Source: Pelobacter sp. | Lineage (GTDB): Bacteria; Desulfobacterota; Desulfuromonadia; Geobacterales; Pseudopelobacteraceae | NCBI GenBank assembly: GCA_030824515.1 | Contig: JAVBXN010000013.1 | Location: 1 to 64,000, forward strand | Length of the DNA stretch: 64,000 nt | Direction of reading: 5' to 3' | Shown here: positions 1-8,299 of the stretch, piece by piece | Layout: each line of letters begins with the position of its first letter | Position numbering within the stretch: position 1 is the first letter of the stretch | Program-made: the position numbers and the translations under genes | The notes under the pieces: generated by a model | Told to the model about the DNA's origin: nothing | What the model saw: only the letters and a program-made list of their open reading frames with translations | The model's database searches: none

Positions 1-21
1 CCCCTCCCGTCAAGGGAGGGG
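1..21. terminator. Perfect 8-bp hairpin at the left edge, terminator-like
   Basis: The arms CCCCTCCC and GGGAGGGG flank a 5-nt loop (GTCAA). No clear T-run follows, so it may be a weak or factor-assisted terminator of a gene left of the window, or part of the leader of the next gene. Confidence 0.4.
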
Positions 22-40
22 GAACCTGTCTGTTATTCGT

Positions 41-1279
41 TTGCATGTTGCAATAATATTTCTCCTGCTTCAGCTGCTGCTCCCCTCCCCGTCCCAAGCT
101 CAGGAAATTTCTGGTTATGTCGAGGCCAGGGGCATTGCTTACTCCGAACGCTCCAACAGCAGCGATCCCTGGGTGACCGGCCGGGGCACGCTTTTCAACA
201 AATGGGAGCGCAAGCTCGGCCAGACCCAGCTGACCGCCTCGCTGAGGGGTGAATGGATCTCATCGGATGAACAGGGGCGGCTCCTGTTCGACCCGGCCGA
301 CCGCCACATCCGCCGCCCTCCCCTTTCGGTGATGGATCTCTGGCTGCGCTCCCCTGTTACCCCCGACCTGGACCTGCAGCTGGGGCGTTTCCAGCTGGGC
401 TGGGGCAAAACCGACGGCTACTCCCCGGCCGACGCCTTCCTCCCCCGTGACCTCAGCGATCCGTTCGGCGACGAGAAGCTTCCGCTGTGGGCCGTGCGGC
501 TGACCGGCCAGAAAAGCGCGCTGCGCTACGAAGCGGTGGCCTGTCCGCTGACCACCCCCTGGCGGCTGCCGCTGCTTGGCAGCCGCAACGCTCCCCTTAA
601 GGCGGAAGGGCTCCCCCCTGGCACGACCTTCCGGGAGATCGATTCATCTCCGCCGGAGCTGGGCTTTGCCGCGCTGCGCCTGCTTTACACCGTCGGCGAG
701 TGGGACCTGGGAGCCTGGGGAAGGGCCGGGACGCGTCCCGCGCCGCTGCTGGATTTCCGTTTCGACCGTGCCACCATCGGCTCCACCGGCCCGGTCATCC
801 CGGTCGAGCGCCGCTACGCCAGGGAGGAGGCGGTCGGGATCGAGCTTTCCCGGATCATCGGTTCCTGGGTGCTGCGCGGCGAGGCGGCCGCCCTTTTCTC
901 CCGCGATCGCGACCTGGGTGATGCCCTGATCGGCTCCCTGAGCGCGGAGAAGGGTTTCGGCGACGGCACGCTGCTGATCACCCTGGCCGGGAACGCCATC
1001 GATCCACCGGCGGACAGATCACTGCTGTTCGATCGGGCGATGCTCCCGCTCCTGATCGCCGCCTGGAACCGGACCGAGGAATGGGGCGAATGGAAGCTGG
1101 TCTGGAACGTGGGGCTCAGGCAGGGCGATGGACTGTTCAAGATGGAGGCGGGCTACAACCTCACTGATCTGTGGAAGGTTACCGTGGGGGGCGAACTGCC
1201 CTACGGTTCGGATGAAGGTCCCTTCGGAGCGCTGCATGCCGCCCGGCGAGTGCATGTTGCGCTGCGGCGGAGTTGGTAG
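41..1279 (+). CDS. Predicted outer-membrane beta-barrel protein
   Basis: This 412-residue protein starts at a TTG and has a clean signal peptide (hydrophobic residues 4-15, then SPSQAQ). The mature part is rich in alternating hydrophobic and polar strands ending in aromatic residues (for example LQLGRFQLGWGKTDGY around residues 111-126) and ends ALRRSW, with an aromatic last residue as in many porin-like proteins. It resembles DUF1302/alginate-export-like barrels, but I cannot name a substrate. The frame is open back to the window edge, so a more upstream start cannot be excluded; the signal peptide right after the TTG supports the chosen start. Confidence 0.6.
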   Translation: MHVAIIFLLLQLLLPSPSQAQEISGYVEARGIAYSERSNSSDPWVTGRGTLFNKWERKLGQTQLTASLRGEWISSDEQGRLLFDPADRHIRRPPLSVMDLWLRSPVTPDLDLQLGRFQLGWGKTDGYSPADAFLPRDLSDPFGDEKLPLWAVRLTGQKSALRYEAVACPLTTPWRLPLLGSRNAPLKAEGLPPGTTFREIDSSPPELGFAALRLLYTVGEWDLGAWGRAGTRPAPLLDFRFDRATIGSTGPVIPVERRYAREEAVGIELSRIIGSWVLRGEAAALFSRDRDLGDALIGSLSAEKGFGDGTLLITLAGNAIDPPADRSLLFDRAMLPLLIAAWNRTEEWGEWKLVWNVGLRQGDGLFKMEAGYNLTDLWKVTVGGELPYGSDEGPFGALHAARRVHVALRRSW

Positions 1280-1418
1280 AGTTTGTTTCTAAGGCCTGTT
1301 TTTCATGGAGGCCGGGTGTTCATGATCCAGATCGTACGGATGATGGACATTTGAGCATTTTGTATATATTTTCATGTTCATGGGCTGAATATTACGATGA
1401 TCTACAAGTTGGCACACA

Positions 1419-1946
1419 ATGGGAAACATGAATATAGAATTAATCATTGCTGCTTGCGTAACCATACTGTTTACGAGTGTCTGTTGTGCAGAAGAGAACA
1501 AATATGAAGGCATAGAACTTGCCGGATCTGATTTCAAGAGAACCACACTACCTTCAAACAGAAATTTAAACTTCATAATTGCAGAACAAGGATTTGAAGA
1601 TGAAAAGCCACTTGTCTTCTCGTCAGATATTAACGGTGATGGAATCCTTGATTACATAATTGAATCTGACTACAGAGTTTGCGGGACTGGAGGTTGCGTC
1701 TATGTATTAGTTGATGGCAAGACGTTAGAAAAGAAGGGAGAATTTTTTGGCAGTCCTCCCATTATTTCTGTCAGCAAAGCAAATGGGCATTCAAGATTTA
1801 TGATGTTAACGTACAGTGGTCCAGACAAGGCAACTCTTGATTTATATGAATTTAGCAACAAAGAATATTTCCTAACAAAGACAATAAAACTCCAAGGAAA
1901 TAAGTTGGTGAATCAGTTGAAGCAGTTTAAAAGTGTCAACAATTGA
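1419..1946 (+). CDS. AT-rich secreted hypothetical protein with a DxNxDG motif
   Basis: The 175-residue product has a hydrophobic N-terminus (residues 5-22, ending SVCCAEE) that looks like a signal peptide. The mature domain contains DINGDGILDY around residues 69-78, a calcium-binding FG-GAP/EF-hand-like loop, and a Cys pair (VCGTGGC). No family is recognised. An in-frame ATG three codons later is equally possible as start. The DNA is visibly AT-richer than the genes on either side, and its stop codon lies inside an attC-like hairpin, so a horizontally acquired cassette is plausible but not proven. Confidence 0.5.
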   Translation: MGNMNIELIIAACVTILFTSVCCAEENKYEGIELAGSDFKRTTLPSNRNLNFIIAEQGFEDEKPLVFSSDINGDGILDYIIESDYRVCGTGGCVYVLVDGKTLEKKGEFFGSPPIISVSKANGHSRFMMLTYSGPDKATLDLYEFSNKEYFLTKTIKLQGNKLVNQLKQFKSVNN

Positions 1947-1985
1947 GTGACGCGGTGAGTCCCGCACACCCTCAGCTCGTTAGAC
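1934..1985 (+). repeat. attC-like integron recombination site (candidate)
   Basis: The segment ends with GTTAGAC (1979-1985), matching the integron core GTTRRRY, and starts with a partial partner ending in CAAC. Between them is an imperfect hairpin (GAG...CTC, GTG...CAC, GCGG...CCGC with small bulges). It overlaps the 3' end of the AT-rich gene, where an attC would sit in a gene cassette. The left core does not match RYYYAAC exactly and no integrase gene is in the window. Confidence 0.3.
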
Positions 1986-1999
1986 AGTAGGAAAAATCA

Positions 2000-2422
2000 A
2001 TGGGATTCACACTCGATAAAGTCGTCCGTGGGAACGTTCTTATGACGAATAAAGTGAAGCCCCCAGTTCCAGACAAAATTACTAAATGGAGGCTAAAAAC
2101 GTCCATGACTCAAAACGATCTTCAAACAGCCAGAAAACTGAAAGAGCGAGTGTCGAAATTGACACCTCTGATTGATTTCCGGCTTTTTGGCTCCCGAGCA
2201 CGTGGCGATGCCGATGAGTTTTCCGATATGGATATTTTTATGGAATTTGAGACTGTTGATAGATAATTGAGAAACAGAGTGAAAAATGCTGCCTGGGAAC
2301 TGACTTTGGAAACCGGGATTGTTGTAATTACGCTTTTGTTCAGCAGGTACGAGATTGAAGATTCTCCCTTACGTTCGTCTCCAATTATCCGCATGATTAT
2401 GGAAGAAGGGGTTCCCGTATGA
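2000..2422 (+). pseudogene. MNT-type nucleotidyltransferase, broken by an in-frame stop
   Basis: The first part carries the minimal nucleotidyltransferase signature GSRARGDA...SDMDI (near 2190-2235), typical of MntA-like antitoxins. A TAA at 2264-2266 ends the frame, but the same frame continues with family-like sequence (AAWELTLETGIVV, then PIIRMIMEEGVPV) to a TGA at 2420-2422. A single codon change therefore splits an otherwise intact gene of usual length. The first ~35 codons are not domain-like; the original start may be the internal ATG near 2105. The end overlaps the HEPN remnant by ATGA, the usual coupling of this toxin/antitoxin type. Confidence 0.65.
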
Positions 2423-2505
2423 CTGATCGTGAAAACATTTTTCGTTATCGTATGACGCAAACCGAGGAAACACTTGCTGAAGCAATCAGGATGCTGAGAG
2501 CTTGA
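2419..2505 (+). pseudogene. HEPN-domain toxin, N-terminal remnant
   Basis: A 28-codon frame begins at the ATGA overlap with the MNT remnant. Its sequence (MTDRENIFRYRMTQTEETL then AEAIRMLRA) looks like the first helix of the HEPN partner that normally follows MNT antitoxin genes. HEPN toxins are usually 110-140 residues, so this copy has lost its RxxxxH active-site region. With the broken antitoxin it represents a dead MNT-HEPN module. Confidence 0.5.
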
Positions 2506-2534
2506 GAAGTGATCAGCTGAATCAGGAGAAAATC

Positions 2535-2849
2535 ATGGCCAGGATTAGAACAAAACTATTGATTCTGCTGTGCGGGATGTTCATTTCCACCTCGACACCG
2601 TTGTGCCACGCACAGGACAGCGGGAAGCTGCCCGAAGTTAATGAGCAGTCGCCAGCGGTAGCGTCGGCTTTATTGCCGAAGACCATAAACACTCCCCCTA
2701 CGATGCCGGCACAGGCAAAAACTGATCATGAAGTCTCGGAAACTCCTTGGTACTGGCGATTTCTCGGAATGATCACAATTGGTCTTGCAAAATATAACAC
2801 CGAAAAACAGAGCGACGGCCGTCCCCGGCCACTTGACAACTCCCGATAA
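2535..2849 (+). CDS. Small secreted hypothetical protein
   Basis: The start is the ATG at 2535, preceded by CAGGAG; a frame-open TTG at 2502 lacks a site and would overlap the HEPN remnant. The 104-residue product has a signal peptide (residues 5-23, ending PLCHAQ), a Pro/Ala-rich linker and a C-terminal hydrophobic stretch (WYWRFLGMITIGLA) before a charged tail. No family is recognised. It lies 27 nt before the serine hydrolase lipoprotein gene and may be co-transcribed with it. Confidence 0.5.
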   Translation: MARIRTKLLILLCGMFISTSTPLCHAQDSGKLPEVNEQSPAVASALLPKTINTPPTMPAQAKTDHEVSETPWYWRFLGMITIGLAKYNTEKQSDGRPRPLDNSR

Positions 2850-2876
2850 AATACCCCTCCGGAAATGGAGATAACC

Positions 2877-4694
2877 ATGCGAACCATGCTGAAGACAGGC
2901 GCGACAATCATCTTACTGCTGTTTGTGCTGGCCGGTTGTGCCGGCATGCCGCCAAAACCGGAAACAATGGCGCGCAACGACTACTCCTACACCAGGGAGT
3001 ACATCTCCTGGCTGGTCCGCAAGGAGATGAAAAGAAATGACGTGACCGGCCTTTCGGTCGCCCTGGTGGACGACCAGCGGGTGGTCTGGGCCGAAGGTTT
3101 CGGCTTTGCCGACCTGGCCAACCAGCGGTCGGCCACGCCCGAGACGATCTACCGGGTCGGCTCGATCTCCAAGCTGTTCACCGCCACCGCCGCCATGCAG
3201 CTGGTGGAGCAGGGCAAGCTGGACATCGACCTGCCCCTGCAGCGCTACCTGCCGGATTTCTCGGCCAGTAGCCGCTTTCCGGAGGCCGGCCCCGTCACCC
3301 CCCGCAGCATCATGACCCATCACTCCGGGCTCCCTTCCGATTACCTGAAGGGGATGTGGACCCGGCAGCCGCAACCGTACGAAGGCCTGGTCGAGCTGCT
3401 CGGCGACGAATACGTCGCCAATCCTCCCGAATATGTCTTTTCCTACTCCAATCTCGGCGTGACCCTGCTGGGGCATGCGCTGGAAAAGCTGTCCGGGCGC
3501 GATTTCTGTGCCAACATGAAGGAGTCCGTGCTGCTGCCGCTGGGCATGACCCGTTCCCGGTTTGCGCCGGGTCCCGACACGTCGCCGCTGGGGGCCAGGG
3601 CCTATCGCAAGGGTGAAGAGGCCGAGGAGTTTCCCTTGCGTGATCTTCCGGCCGGCGGCCTGAACTCCAATGTGCTGGAACTTTCGCGCTTCATGCAGAT
3701 GGTGTTTGCCGGTGGGCGGGCCGGAGAACGGCAGATTCTCAAACCGGAGACTCTGGCCGAGATGCTGCGTCCCCAGAACACCGCCGTGCCGCTTGACCTC
3801 AATTTCCGGATCGGGCTGGCCTGGATGCTGAGCGGCCTGGGGGGCATCGACATTCGCAATGCCGGCCCGGTTGCCCACCACGGCGGGGCGACCCTCAATC
3901 ATCGCAGCCAGCTGGCGGTTCTCCCCGAGCAGAAACTGGGGGTGGTGGTGCTGTCCAACTCCGCCACCGCCGGCCCGGTGGTCAACAAGGTGGCCACCGA
4001 GCTTCTGAAGCTGGCGCTGGAAGTCAAGAGCGGCATAAAGCAGCCCGAAAAGACGGAGCCGGCGGCGGGTGAAGGTTCGTTCTCCATGGAGGAGTTGCAG
4101 GCCTATGAGGGGAACTACGCCACCATGGCCGGTGTCGTCGGCATCACAAGAAAATCGGACTACCTGACGGCCGGGATCATGGGCAACTCGCTGCGTCTGG
4201 TGCCGCGGGCCGATGGTCTTTTGGGGCTGCAATACAGGCTGCTCGGCATTATCCCCATCAGCCTGGGCGAGCTGGACCGGATCGGCATCTCGCGGACCAG
4301 GGTCAATGGGCGCGAGATCGTAAAGGCCAACATGAACGGGCAGGAGCTGCTGGTCGGGGAACGGATAAATCCGGCGCCGATTCCAGTCGAGTGGCAAAGC
4401 CGCCTGGGAGAATACGAGATCGTCAATGCCGGGGATGATGCCGTTATGGTCGACGGGATCCGGGTGCGCCTGGAGAGGGGAGTGCTGATGGTGGAATACA
4501 GCATGCCGCTCTTTGCCGATCAGAGGATGACGGTCGCCATCGTGCCGGTCTCCGCCAGTGAGGCCGTGATCAGCGGCCTGGGGCGAGGCATGGGGGAGAC
4601 GATCCGGATCGTGGAAGTCGGCGGCGAGGAGATGATCCGCTATTCGGGCTACCTGCTCAAGAAAAGGAAAGGGCAGCCGGGTGGCGCCGATTGA
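2877..4694 (+). CDS. Serine beta-lactamase-family hydrolase lipoprotein
   Basis: The chosen ATG at 2877 follows a GGAG site and gives a lipoprotein signal (VLAGC lipobox near residue 21). The catalytic domain (about residues 35-370) has the class C/PBP-like motifs SISK (nucleophile Ser and Lys in RVGSISKLF), YSN (in FSYSNLG) and HHGG in place of KTG. Such proteins are D-aminopeptidases, esterases or cell-wall modifying enzymes more often than true beta-lactamases. A ~230-residue C-terminal extension contains repeated beta-rich segments as in DUF3471-type domains. It is predicted to be anchored in the periplasm; the substrate is unknown. Confidence 0.8.
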   Translation: MRTMLKTGATIILLLFVLAGCAGMPPKPETMARNDYSYTREYISWLVRKEMKRNDVTGLSVALVDDQRVVWAEGFGFADLANQRSATPETIYRVGSISKLFTATAAMQLVEQGKLDIDLPLQRYLPDFSASSRFPEAGPVTPRSIMTHHSGLPSDYLKGMWTRQPQPYEGLVELLGDEYVANPPEYVFSYSNLGVTLLGHALEKLSGRDFCANMKESVLLPLGMTRSRFAPGPDTSPLGARAYRKGEEAEEFPLRDLPAGGLNSNVLELSRFMQMVFAGGRAGERQILKPETLAEMLRPQNTAVPLDLNFRIGLAWMLSGLGGIDIRNAGPVAHHGGATLNHRSQLAVLPEQKLGVVVLSNSATAGPVVNKVATELLKLALEVKSGIKQPEKTEPAAGEGSFSMEELQAYEGNYATMAGVVGITRKSDYLTAGIMGNSLRLVPRADGLLGLQYRLLGIIPISLGELDRIGISRTRVNGREIVKANMNGQELLVGERINPAPIPVEWQSRLGEYEIVNAGDDAVMVDGIRVRLERGVLMVEYSMPLFADQRMTVAIVPVSASEAVISGLGRGMGETIRIVEVGGEEMIRYSGYLLKKRKGQPGGAD

Positions 4695-4739
4695 AGAGGT
4701 CGGACAGCTCTTTGCAAGCCGGGCCACTGTCCTAATATC

Positions 4740-4757
4740 AAAACTGACACTTGAGGT
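4740..4757. repeat. 18-base repeat, copy 1
   Basis: The 18-mer AAAACTGACACTTGAGGT occurs here, between the serine hydrolase and trmO, and again at 12287-12304, where it separates two truncated genes. The exact match over 18 bases suggests a mobile-element end or recombination scar rather than chance. Confidence 0.5.
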
Positions 4758-4832
4758 CGCTCCTGTCGGAAGGAATAATATGAAAAGTTTTTCAGGAGTC
4801 AAAGAGAAGCCAATGCCTGCCGGAACACTGAC

Positions 4833-5351
4833 ATGACCCAGGACCCTCATTTCATCTGTCGTCCCATTGGCTCCGTGCGATCCCCCTATTCCCGCCGTAT
4901 TGATGCGCCCCACCAAGGCACGGTGGTAGAAGGCACTGAAAGCGGCGATTTCGCGATAGCGACTCTGGAGCTTCATGATTGGCTGGATGAGAAAGTCATT
5001 CAGGATCTGGCTGGCTTCGACAGGCTTTGGCTGATCTTTGCCTTTCATCTGAGTGAAGGCTGGAAAAACTGTGTCAAGCCGCCTCGGGGCGGGGCAAAGC
5101 GGGGCGTTCTGGCCACCCGCTCTCCCCATCGGCCCAATCCTATCGGCTTGTCGGCTGTGGAATTGGTAAAGATTGAGGGCAGGACGCTACATCTTCGAGG
5201 CGTTGACCTTTTGGATGGCACGCCGGTTCTGGATATCAAGCCCTACGTGCCTTACGCGGACGCTTTTCCAGATTCCAAAGCCGGTTGGATAGACGAAATG
5301 GATGCAAAGCTGGGGCGTTGTTTTGCGCCAGGGCCACGAAAGCCCAGGTAA
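4833..5351 (+). CDS. trmO: tRNA (N6-threonylcarbamoyladenosine(37)-N6)-methyltransferase TrmO
   Basis: The 172-residue protein matches the TrmO/TsaA (formerly UPF0066/YaeB) family. IGSVRSPY is at the N-terminus, FDRLWLIFAFH in the middle, and the hallmark ATRSPHRPNPIGLS follows around residues 90-104, then LDGTPVLDIKPYVPYAD. It methylates N6 of t6A37 in certain tRNAs using SAM. The length is near that of the single-domain family members. It stands alone with no clear operon partner, although a t6A-pathway gene (tsaC-like) is also present at 20.2 kb. Confidence 0.9.
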   Translation: MTQDPHFICRPIGSVRSPYSRRIDAPHQGTVVEGTESGDFAIATLELHDWLDEKVIQDLAGFDRLWLIFAFHLSEGWKNCVKPPRGGAKRGVLATRSPHRPNPIGLSAVELVKIEGRTLHLRGVDLLDGTPVLDIKPYVPYADAFPDSKAGWIDEMDAKLGRCFAPGPRKPR

Positions 5352-5514
5352 TCGCGTGGGCAGGATGCAATTTTCGAAGTGGGACGCGTTGAGGCCTTTG
5401 TTAACCATGTCCTGGGCGCGTCCTGTTCGTGATTGAAGGAAAAGGGTGCCGGGCGGCCCCGCTCGAAGAAGCCGAACGGGTCTTCGGGTTCAGCGGCTTG
5501 ATGCCGGGTCTGGT

Positions 5515-6219
5515 TCACTCTTCCCTCGGACCTTCCATGGAACGGACAAAATAGTGAACCTTGTTCCGTTCCTTCAACTGGTACAGCTGGGCCGGGCGCA
5601 TGCGCCCCTCGTGTCTGTTTTCCGGGACTTTCAGCAGAAGGTCCGAGCCGATATACCTGCGCATCAGGGTTTTCTTTTCAACCTTTCTCCCCAAAATTAT
5701 TTCATGGATATTCTGTAGATCAAGCAGTGTGAAAGCTTCGTCCAGCAGGTGGGCTGCAACCGATGTATAGCTTACCTTGGAGCGAAGCCGTTCCAGCGCC
5801 ATTTTGATCAGTTTTTCATGGTCAAAGGCCAGCGGGATGCCTATGCCGTCATTGTTCAGCGGCTCCCAGCGAACTTCTGATGCTCCGTGTGTAGCGGTCA
5901 GGGCAATTTCCCCCGGCCTTGGAATAAGCGCGAAATAGACGATGGTTATCGACCAGCCGCGCGGGTCCCGGCTGGCGCTCCCGACGGTGGCCACCTGTTC
6001 GAGGTAACACCCGGACAGGTTGGTCTTCTCCTTGAGCTTGCGCGTGGCGGCCGAGGCGATATCCAGATCCTCTTTGCAGTCGATCAGCCCTCCCGGAAGG
6101 CTCCAGCAGCCGTTGTACGGCTCAATGTTGCGCCTGACTACCAGAATGTGCAGTTTGTCGTCAAAGACGGTAAAAATCACAGGGTCTACAGATGTCTGGA
6201 TGGACTGTGGTCTGGTCAT
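5515..6219 (-). CDS. nrtR: NrtR, NUDIX-family transcriptional regulator of NAD metabolism
   Basis: The start at 6219 follows a GGAGG site; the frame is open further upstream but lacks one. The 234-residue protein has an N-terminal NUDIX-like domain (LPGGLIDCKEDLDIAS with a degenerate Nudix box: expected catalytic Glu residues are altered, as in ADP-ribose-sensing NrtR) and a C-terminal winged-helix region (VSYTSVAAHLLDEAFTLLDL ... MRPAQLYQL). NrtR repressors bind ADP-ribose and control NAD salvage genes. It is divergently oriented from pncA-pncB-nadE, which strongly supports this role over a metabolic Nudix hydrolase. Confidence 0.88.
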   Translation of the reverse strand: MTRPQSIQTSVDPVIFTVFDDKLHILVVRRNIEPYNGCWSLPGGLIDCKEDLDIASAATRKLKEKTNLSGCYLEQVATVGSASRDPRGWSITIVYFALIPRPGEIALTATHGASEVRWEPLNNDGIGIPLAFDHEKLIKMALERLRSKVSYTSVAAHLLDEAFTLLDLQNIHEIILGRKVEKKTLMRRYIGSDLLLKVPENRHEGRMRPAQLYQLKERNKVHYFVRSMEGPREE

Positions 6220-6380
6220 TCTGCCTCCGTAATTGCTCTTCGCCGGTACACGCGGCCGGTTTCGTTCCAGTGCCGGATCTCTGTATATATAATGGCACTG
6301 AGCCCAGCTGTCAAACTCAATCCTGCTTAAATGCATAATCCGGTCATGACCTTAAATGCCGGGCCGGTGTAAGATATAGC

Positions 6381-6423
6381 TTGACACTTGAAAGTGGCCA
6401 AATTATATTAAAGTCACAGTGAC
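6381..6423 (+). promoter_or_regulatory. Strong sigma70-type promoter with two palindromes (candidate NrtR operators)
   Basis: TTGACA (6381-6386), a 17-bp spacer and TATATT (6404-6409) form a near-consensus promoter for the NAD operon. CACTT-GA-AAGTG (6385-6396) lies across the -35 box and spacer, and GTCAC-A-GTGAC (6413-6423) lies just downstream near the expected transcription start. Both positions suit repression by the divergently encoded NrtR. Which palindrome is the real operator cannot be told from one copy. Confidence 0.6.
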
Positions 6424-6445
6424 ACTAAATAACCGGAGGGGCAAA

Positions 6446-7066
6446 ATGATATTTTGTAAAGAGTCGACGGCCAGTTTCGATGTGGATGTGCAGAAGGGCT
6501 TTACTCCCCTTTGCCCCGGAGAGCTTCCTGTCGCGGGCGGCGAGGCGCTGGCAGAAGCGCTCAATCGTCAGGCCGGTCTTGCCAGGATCCGGGTTGGCTC
6601 GAAAGATGCGCACCCGTTCAATGCGATCTGGAAAGCGGAAGAAGGAAAGCCCCAGTTTTCCAGGGTAAGCGGCAGGAGTGTCGATGTCCGCTGGAACCTG
6701 CACTGTGTCTCCGGTACCAAAGGGCACCAGTTGATCGATGGCCTGCCGCACCCGGCCGATTATGATTATTTCGTACAAAAAGGTGTCGAGCCCGACATGC
6801 ACCCCTACGGGGCCTGTTACCATGATCTGGAGGAGCGCCAGAGCAGCGGCGTCATCGAATATTTGAAGATAAACGGTATCGAAACGGTCATTGTCGGAGG
6901 ACTTGCAACGGATTACTGCGTCAGGACGACAGCACTGCAGCTTTGCAGGGCGGGATTCAGGGTAGTCGTCAATCTGGAGGCAAGCCGGGGGATTGCGCCC
7001 GACACGGTTAACGCAGCCATCGATGAAATGGTCGAAAAAGGAATCGCGGTTGTGGAATCGCTGTAG
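6446..7066 (+). CDS. pncA: Nicotinamidase, isochorismatase family
   Basis: The ATG at 6446 follows CCGGAGGGG. The 206-residue enzyme shows the cysteine-hydrolase triad: Asp in FDVDVQKGF, Lys in FVQKGVE and Cys in GGLATDYCVRTTA. A metal-site Asp/His pair lies in SKDAHP. It converts nicotinamide to nicotinate plus ammonia, the first step of the deamidating NAD salvage route, and is followed directly by pncB and nadE. A general isochorismatase-like hydrolase is the only alternative, and context argues against it. Confidence 0.9.
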   Translation: MIFCKESTASFDVDVQKGFTPLCPGELPVAGGEALAEALNRQAGLARIRVGSKDAHPFNAIWKAEEGKPQFSRVSGRSVDVRWNLHCVSGTKGHQLIDGLPHPADYDYFVQKGVEPDMHPYGACYHDLEERQSSGVIEYLKINGIETVIVGGLATDYCVRTTALQLCRAGFRVVVNLEASRGIAPDTVNAAIDEMVEKGIAVVESL

Positions 7067-7092
7067 ACATTCGTGATGGGAGGGGGAGCGCA

Positions 7093-8283
7093 ATGAAAGT
7101 AGACAAACCGATCATCCGGACGTTGATGGATACGGACCGCTACAAGTTTTCCATGCAGAAGACTTTTCTCCATCACTATCCGGGAGCAAACGCAAAATAT
7201 CGCTTCAAGTGCCGCACCCTGGGGGTGAATATCGGCAGATACGCCAGCGAGATCCGTGAGGAGGTGCAGAGCCTGAATTCACTGACCTTCTCCGGTGAAG
7301 AGCTGGACTATCTCCGCAAGATCCCGTCACTGAGCGGTGATTACATCGATTTTCTGCGAATCTTCCGGCTGGACAGCGGCTGTGTGAATATCGAGGAACG
7401 GGGCAGCGAGCTTGTGATTGAGGCGGAAGGTCCCATAGTTCATGCAATGCCGTTCGAGTTGTACCTTCTTTCAATTATCCAGGAGGTATATACCCGCAAC
7501 GAATATCCGGATCAAAACTACCGGGAGCCCGGAAACAGGCTGGAAGAGAAGATCTCCTTCCTGCAAAACAACCCGGACGCTCACGGATTCCGCTATGCCG
7601 ACTTTGGAGGACGACGGAGGGAGAGCCGCGACTGGCACGAATATACGGTTCAACGTCAGGCCGAAGCCTTGCCACAACACTTTATCGGCACCAGCAACAT
7701 GTGGCTGGCGATGAAGTACGGACTTACTCCGGTCGGCACTATGGCTCACGAATACCTCCAGGCATTTCAGGCTCTTGGCCCCCGCCTGGTGGACAGCCAG
7801 AAGATCGCTCTGGAAACCTGGGTCAGGGAGTTCCGGGGCGACTTGGGCATCGCCCTGACCGACGTAGTCGGCATGGATGCCTTTCTGCGCGACCTGGATC
7901 TGTATTTTGCAAAACTGTTCGACGGTTTCCGCCACGATTCCGGCTGCCCCTATCAATGGACACGAAAACTGGTTGCGCGCCTCAAGGAACTGCATATCGA
8001 CCCCAGAACCAAGACGGCGGTCTTCAGCGATGGGCTGACCATGGAAACAGCGCTGGCTCTTCATAATTCGGTCAAGGACGAGATAACGCCCCTGTTCGGT
8101 ATCGGTACGCATCTGACCAATGATTTCGGCCGCCCCCCGCTGAACCTGGTAATGAAGATGGTCGAGTGCAACGGTCAGCCGGTGGCAAAGATATCCGATT
8201 CTCCCGGAAAGGGGATGTGTGACAACGCCAACTTCCTGCGCTACCTGATGCAGGTATACCGGATAGCGGAAGAAGCTGCCTGA
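7093..8283 (+). CDS. pncB: Nicotinate phosphoribosyltransferase
   Basis: The 396-residue length matches the short E. coli-type PncB. Recognisable parts are LMDTDRYKFSMQ at the N-terminus, RRRESRDWHEYTVQRQ, and GTSNMWLAMKYGLTPVGTMAHEYLQ around residues 197-221, which holds the conserved active-site His region. It makes nicotinate mononucleotide from nicotinate and PRPP, with ATP hydrolysis. A GGGAGGGG site precedes the start. It lies 27 nt after pncA and 17 nt before nadE, so all three are likely on one transcript. Confidence 0.92.
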   Translation: MKVDKPIIRTLMDTDRYKFSMQKTFLHHYPGANAKYRFKCRTLGVNIGRYASEIREEVQSLNSLTFSGEELDYLRKIPSLSGDYIDFLRIFRLDSGCVNIEERGSELVIEAEGPIVHAMPFELYLLSIIQEVYTRNEYPDQNYREPGNRLEEKISFLQNNPDAHGFRYADFGGRRRESRDWHEYTVQRQAEALPQHFIGTSNMWLAMKYGLTPVGTMAHEYLQAFQALGPRLVDSQKIALETWVREFRGDLGIALTDVVGMDAFLRDLDLYFAKLFDGFRHDSGCPYQWTRKLVARLKELHIDPRTKTAVFSDGLTMETALALHNSVKDEITPLFGIGTHLTNDFGRPPLNLVMKMVECNGQPVAKISDSPGKGMCDNANFLRYLMQVYRIAEEAA

Positions 8284-8299
8284 AAAGGAGGGTACGGCA

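Noticed and set aside
2913-5129. A 738-codon open frame antisense to the serine hydrolase lipoprotein gene
   Set aside because: It mirrors the third-position GC bias of the real gene on the other strand, has no family-like sequence and overlaps trmO; a shadow frame.
6381-6392. Third copy of the 18-base repeat near the NAD promoter (TTGACACTTGA)
   Set aside because: Only about ten bases match, and they are explained by the -35 box and palindrome.
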